NCBI GenBank assembly: GCA_018381425.1
Contig: JAGZRY010000036.1
Coordinates: 1-11,102 of the forward strand
Source: Haemophilus parainfluenzae
Lineage (GTDB): Bacteria > Pseudomonadota > Gammaproteobacteria > Enterobacterales > Pasteurellaceae
Direction of reading: 5' to 3'
DNA length: 11,102 nt
The position numbers and the translations under genes were made by a program. Shown here one piece after another: positions 8,701 to 11,102 of this stretch. Below the pieces are notes generated by a model that did no database searches, had not been told where the DNA came from, and saw nothing but the letters and a program-made list of their open reading frames with translations. How positions within the stretch are numbered: position 1 is the first letter of the stretch; the number at the start of each line of letters is the position of its first letter.

Positions 8701-10946
8701 TCTTGTTTAACCTTATAAACCCCGGAGTCTTTACCATAGATAGTCGAATCACTCCCAATTCGATACTCAAAAACCGGCGTAGACGAAGTATCCACATTTT
8801 CTGTTTCAAGGAAAAAGTGTTTATTTTCTACTGTCCCTGTATTAAAAGTGATTGCTTTACTTTTCGCACTATCGTAAAGATTTAATGCTTCAATCACACC
8901 GTTGTAGTTGTGAACATACGCTGATTTACCTGTAACCTGGTTGTTTTCATCCAACGCTTTACCCACATAAATCTTACCCATACTTAAAAGGGTACTTTCA
9001 TTGCGGTTTAAAACTTTATCCACGCCCACATCTAAACGCTCACGCGCGGCAATCACAGCAGATTTATCCCCTTCTTCAAGGTTATTTAAACTATCCCCCT
9101 GTAAAGCCACATGGTCACCGTAAATACGCCCCATCCCCAAGTTATTAATGGTCACTGCTTTTGCAACGGTCAATGCACCATCAATTAAGCCTCGGTTAGT
9201 CAACATATTTGTATTAATGCGTGTTTCATTACCACTAATTTCAGCATCTTTAGTGTTATCCACATTAGCGGCTTTAACATCAGCCTTATTACCTACACGT
9301 AATTGGCTATTATTTTTAAAATCCTCTTCGGTTTTAAAATCTAAATTACCGCCAACTTGGAATGCATTATTTAACGTTAAACTGTCTTGTAAACGAACCG
9401 TTAAATCCCCTTTGGTTTTAATATTACCTTCATTGGCTAACGTCTTCGCTTTTAACTCAATTGATTTACCCGCTTCAATCTCACCAGCTTGATTATCAAT
9501 TGTTTTCGCTACATCAAGGTTGGCATGCTCATCAGCGTAGATTCCCCCTTGTTGGTTAGAAAGATTTTCAGCGGTAATAGCCACTTGAGCACCACGGATA
9601 CCTTGTTCCGTTTTGCCACCTGCTTTCGTCCCTTGGTTATCTACATGTTTCGCTTTAATCGTCGCTTTTTCTGTTGCAACAATTAAAGAGCCTTTATCAG
9701 ATTGCTTACGGTTATCCACGTTGTTCGCGTTAAGCTGAACTTGTTTACCTGCAATAACACCTTGTTTGTTATCAATGTTTTGAGCGTTAAGTTGTGTCTG
9801 AGCTTTAGCATAAACGGTGCCACGGTTCTCAATATTATTTTTCGCATTGAGTTGGGCATTTTCGCTACCACCAATAAAGCCTTCATTAACAATACGGCCT
9901 TGACTATCAATCTTCACATCACCCGCTGATGCACCAATATGCCCCACATTACGTACACCAAGGCCTTGGCCGTTATCCACTAAATGGATTTTCTCCGCAT
10001 ACATCCCACCTAATTGGCTCACATCTACACTGTAAGTTTGTGTTTGGTCATTTTGGCTCTCTGAAGTGCGGTCAGTTTCGTTTGTATTTTTATCACCGAC
10101 ATAAACAACCGAATCATTGGTGCGGTCAACGTTGTTTTTACCTGTGGTGACTTTAATGCCTTTTTTCGACCAAAACCCACCTTTGATTTCCGCTTTATCA
10201 GCGATAATATCGGTGTAATCAGATAGACTGTTATCCATCCCTTTTGGGCCAACAGTTACCTTACCGCCTTTTACGCGATAACCTTTCAACTCGCCATTTT
10301 CTACTTCTGCTTTACCGGTTGTCAGCGTTGTACGCCCAGCATTAATCACACCACAGCCATCACATTGAATACCAATTGGGTTGGCAATCACCACATCTGC
10401 TTTCTTGCCTGCGACTTCCACATAACCTTTTAAACGGCTTGGGTTGGCAGAGTTTACCTCGTTAAGAATGACTTTCGCTTCACCGCGAGCAAGATTCGGG
10501 TTACCTTGTACCCAGCCCGCTATTTGCGTTTGTACCGCTTTACGGGCATTGTTTAATACAGCACCTTTCTCTGCTACATCAAATTGTGAATACTGGTTAC
10601 GTGATACCCCACCTGCACTTGGTGTTTGAATATTTACTTGCGGTAAACCATTCGCTGTTTGAAGTACTGTGGGCTGTTGATTACCTGGCGCTGATTTATC
10701 TGCACGAATGGCCATATCTTCTGCATGAACAGATGGAACCAAAAAGACAAAGCCTAATGCTAACATTAAGCTGAAATGAATGGAGTTGAGGGAGAAGGAA
10801 AGTGCGGTTGAAAATAATCCTGTTTTTTCTTGTTCTGAGCTCATATTTTCACTTTGTGCTTTACCTTGAGATTTTGCTAGCTCAGATACCACGACAAGCT
10901 GATTTAATACGCGGCTAAAAATCACTTTATAATGACGCTTATTCAT
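5745..10946 (-). CDS. Two-partner secretion exoprotein TpsA (CdiA/FhaB-like), N-terminal 1733 residues
   Basis: Filamentous surface/secreted protein exported by Sec and a TpsB pore. Residues 1-30 (MNKRHYKVIFSRVLNQLVVV...) are an ESPR; a hydrophobic core at about 54-72 and VHA/ED give likely cleavage after residue 75. Residues about 76-310 are the TPS domain with NPNL (149-152) and ANPIGIQCDGCGVINAG (188-204). About 330-650 are FHA-1 beta-helix repeats (QLNAQNIDNKQGVIAGKQV style). About 676-900 are non-repetitive, with Cys862 and Cys871, fitting a receptor-binding domain. About 940-1080 are the Tyr/Pro-rich segment (ETDPRFANKQKWLSSDYMF, LTGRRYLEGYQNDLEQYQ). About 1100-1710 are FHA-2 haemagglutinin repeats. 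The ATG at 10946 has AAGGAAA (10960-10954) seven bases upstream and lies 71 bases after tpsB. The frame ends at a TAG (5747-5745) just after a frameshift, so the C-terminal third is lost from this product. Confidence 0.93.
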   Translation of the reverse strand: MNKRHYKVIFSRVLNQLVVVSELAKSQGKAQSENMSSEQEKTGLFSTALSFSLNSIHFSLMLALGFVFLVPSVHAEDMAIRADKSAPGNQQPTVLQTANGLPQVNIQTPSAGGVSRNQYSQFDVAEKGAVLNNARKAVQTQIAGWVQGNPNLARGEAKVILNEVNSANPSRLKGYVEVAGKKADVVIANPIGIQCDGCGVINAGRTTLTTGKAEVENGELKGYRVKGGKVTVGPKGMDNSLSDYTDIIADKAEIKGGFWSKKGIKVTTGKNNVDRTNDSVVYVGDKNTNETDRTSESQNDQTQTYSVDVSQLGGMYAEKIHLVDNGQGLGVRNVGHIGASAGDVKIDSQGRIVNEGFIGGSENAQLNAKNNIENRGTVYAKAQTQLNAQNIDNKQGVIAGKQVQLNANNVDNRKQSDKGSLIVATEKATIKAKHVDNQGTKAGGKTEQGIRGAQVAITAENLSNQQGGIYADEHANLDVAKTIDNQAGEIEAGKSIELKAKTLANEGNIKTKGDLTVRLQDSLTLNNAFQVGGNLDFKTEEDFKNNSQLRVGNKADVKAANVDNTKDAEISGNETRINTNMLTNRGLIDGALTVAKAVTINNLGMGRIYGDHVALQGDSLNNLEEGDKSAVIAARERLDVGVDKVLNRNESTLLSMGKIYVGKALDENNQVTGKSAYVHNYNGVIEALNLYDSAKSKAITFNTGTVENKHFFLETENVDTSSTPVFEYRIGSDSTIYGKDSGVYKVKQDDKSSRGGLNKKVKNLYHIFSPDGKIESDNWHQYDYTRTVNETMVLKPKYQEGKILSGGGIDFNDAHVDNQDSKVIAGGVIQIADGQLDQKELKGRTIVTDAGRVTAFYKGRACAKKIKFVGCIDHYDTTKSDTSIYYKQNESVKDLGVFAYKENVSPEFANNGVANKGDVGDVVLNRLTQSLDKSSLYNVNPNAPKGYVIETDPRFANKQKWLSSDYMFNALRYDPNNMLKRFGDGFYELRLVNEQINQLTGRRYLEGYQNDLEQYQGLMNNGIRYAKQFNLVPGVGLTKEQMAELTTDLVWMVNQEIILPSGKKLNVLTPKIYLATNRTRVTPTGSVISGDSIVGSVTNMTNEGTVLASNLVNLHGQNLENKGLVFANNVNLNAKQKLVNLGGKIVAADSLSLYGGKSVELGATTTETQSQLGRTETGNKQVDRQSELKVTGKGGELSIQSGGDITIKAANVKSAGTVDVNAKGKLLVTTEKQSSKEHYDFSNNHHYHLDKEGEVSSVIEGKEGTRLVGQEETTLRQAKVNSEEGRTIIASQGEVKLEEGRDIEHLDRRNKQTSKGFLTKETEEMRRHHDYDLSKGSEVNGKDVIVYSQDANATVKGSSINAQDGLLVQAKNINVKEAENNAYVEEHYEKKRSGLATSFKGGVAKIGYEKSKSNLDTKSINLEAAGSQLTGGTTTLAAENVLTVRGSDLNSQEQSDLRAKQVNLEAAKEVHHTEVHQSSKTSGFGLSMVYDPTVKAVDQYKQRQKQGGTETVVGKINSIAEAGADAVELMSRGIVPYLEHKRSKSDKTTIETTAKVTAVNAGGQLNVVASEGDIRTQGTQIAAEKGATFLASNNIELGTAENTYTQQTNTSDKGFSLGDANKYLFGVHTQRENGDATQTQEVSTTISVGGNNQIVAQKGDIHAKGAKIVSEGKNQLSAGGNVILDTAVTTQETTQQRKGHAIGEAVISDSERFYGYNRTRFNQDGLLTMKKRN
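5754..5765 (-). other. Frameshift site joining the two tpsA frames
   Basis: On the coding strand the upstream frame reads CTC ACC ATG AAA AAG CGC AAT TAG and stops. The downstream frame reads CAC CAT GAA AAA GCG CAA TTA and continues as HEKAQLASLGDQ. One missing base, most simply a C lost from a CCC run at 5763-5764, explains the break. The overlap also contains GAAAAAG (5760-5754), where a -1 slip on AAA AAG would restore the frame. Confidence 0.8.
10064..10072 (+). repeat. DNA uptake signal sequence inside tpsA
   Basis: Exact AAGTGCGGT on the plus strand, antisense to tpsA, near the end of the TPS domain (around residues 292-295, DRTS). It is the last exact copy before a long stretch of tpsA without any. 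Confidence 0.88.
10800..10808 (+). repeat. DNA uptake signal sequence in the tpsA signal-peptide region
   Basis: Exact AAGTGCGGT on the plus strand with AT-rich flank. On the coding strand it reads ACCGCACTT, in frame for Thr47-Ala48-Leu49 of LFSTALSF, between the ESPR and the hydrophobic core of the signal peptide. Confidence 0.9.
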
Positions 10947-10953
10947 TTTTTAA

Positions 10954-10960
10954 TTTCCTT
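10954..10960 (-). promoter_or_regulatory. Ribosome binding site of tpsA
   Basis: AAGGAAA on the minus strand, seven bases before the ATG at 10946. It supports this start, which also gives a canonical ESPR. No convincing promoter or terminator is seen in the 71 bases between tpsB and tpsA, which suggests the two are co-transcribed. Confidence 0.75.
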
Positions 10961-11017
10961 TAAAGTTTTAAATTCTGTTTGGTTTTAATCAATTTATTCA
11001 TCATAAAAGCGTGAGCA

Positions 11018-11102
11018 TTAAAAACGGTAGCTCACATTAAATCCGGTTGTCACATGACTGGTTCTAAATCCTTCCGGTTTTTTAATTGGAACACCTACGA
11101 AA
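11018..11102 (-). CDS. TpsB outer-membrane transporter (FhaC/ShlB/CdiB family), C-terminal fragment
   Basis: Only the last 27 codons and a TAA stop (11020-11018) are visible. The peptide ends FVGVPIKKPEGF, RTSHVTTG, FNVSYRF. A proline-containing loop followed by a final beta-strand and a C-terminal phenylalanine is the usual end of Omp85/TpsB barrels, where it serves as the outer-membrane assembly signal. This family forms the pore that secretes the TpsA partner through recognition of its TPS domain. Its position, same strand and 71 bases upstream of tpsA, matches the usual tpsB-tpsA (cdiB-cdiA) order. POTRA domains and most of the barrel lie beyond the right edge, so FhaC-like and CdiB-like types cannot be told apart here. 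Confidence 0.82.
   Translation of the reverse strand, partial: FVGVPIKKPEGFRTSHVTTGFNVSYRF

Larger units (their letters stand above)
2824..10946 (-). pseudogene. Whole tpsA (cdiA/fhaB-like) locus, interrupted by one -1 frame change
   Basis: The two long frames are one gene in origin: domain order is continuous across the junction, with ESPR, TPS, FHA-1 and YP in the first frame and FHA-2, pre-toxin and C-terminal module in the second. The span is 8,123 bases, one short of a multiple of three; adding a base near 5763 gives about 2,707 residues. It could be a real pseudogene, a sequencing error, or a product of ribosomal frameshifting. The first part alone keeps everything needed for export as a truncated filament. 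Confidence 0.7.

Noticed and set aside
9148..10252. Plus-strand frames and alternate minus-strand frames over the tpsA 5' part
   Set aside because: Shadows of the repetitive TpsA reading frame; no recognisable domain and no start context.
10960..11004. Possible 14-codon minus-strand ORF (MMNKLIKTKQNLKL) between tpsB and tpsA
   Set aside because: It ends at the tpsA ribosome site, so a coupling leader is imaginable, but it has no clear ribosome site and such short frames arise by chance in AT-rich DNA.
1..11102. CRISPR array, tRNA/rRNA or insertion sequence
   Set aside because: No regularly spaced identical repeats, no RNA-gene signature and no transposase or terminal inverted repeats seen; repetition in tpsA is at the protein level.

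Overview
The window looks like chromosomal DNA of a Haemophilus-type Pasteurellaceae, probably H. parainfluenzae, H. haemolyticus or a close relative such as Aggregatibacter. The evidence is AT-rich coding DNA, eight exact copies of the Hin-type DNA uptake signal sequence AAGTGCGGT (either strand), and housekeeping proteins that read like H. influenzae or enteric orthologues. The species call is inference. Every gene I can support is on the minus strand, so transcription runs from high to low coordinates.

Right side (11102 down to 2824) is a two-partner secretion locus of FhaB/CdiA type. It begins with the last 27 residues of a TpsB (FhaC/ShlB/CdiB-like) outer-membrane transporter. After a 71-base gap comes a very large TpsA exoprotein. 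In order, TpsA has an extended signal peptide (ESPR), a TPS secretion domain with NPNL and NPIGI motifs, an FHA-1 beta-helix, a non-repetitive region that fits a receptor-binding domain, a Tyr/Pro-rich 'YP' segment and FHA-2 haemagglutinin repeats. It continues with a helical/coiled-coil stretch, a pre-toxin domain ending in VENN, a cysteine-containing entry-like domain and a glycine-rich C-terminal module I do not recognise. The reading frame is broken once, near 5754-5765. A 1733-residue upstream part ends at a TAG and the rest continues in the -1 frame. Restoring one base would give about 2,707 residues. No immunity gene follows: only 155 bases separate the tpsA stop from corC, and they are filled by a paired-uptake-signal hairpin and the probable corC promoter.

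Left side (2668 down to 1) is conserved envelope housekeeping: corC (YbeX family CBS-domain protein), lnt (apolipoprotein N-acyltransferase with its Glu-Lys-Cys triad intact) and the first 30 codons of mlaF, the ATPase of the Mla phospholipid transporter. A strong hairpin-plus-T-tract terminator lies between corC and lnt, although these genes are adjacent in one cluster in enteric bacteria.

The main points of interest are the broken CdiA-like gene, its unrecognised glycine-rich C-terminal module without a cognate immunity gene, and the absence of exact uptake signals across about 7.3 kb of tpsA while lnt carries three inside its coding sequence.
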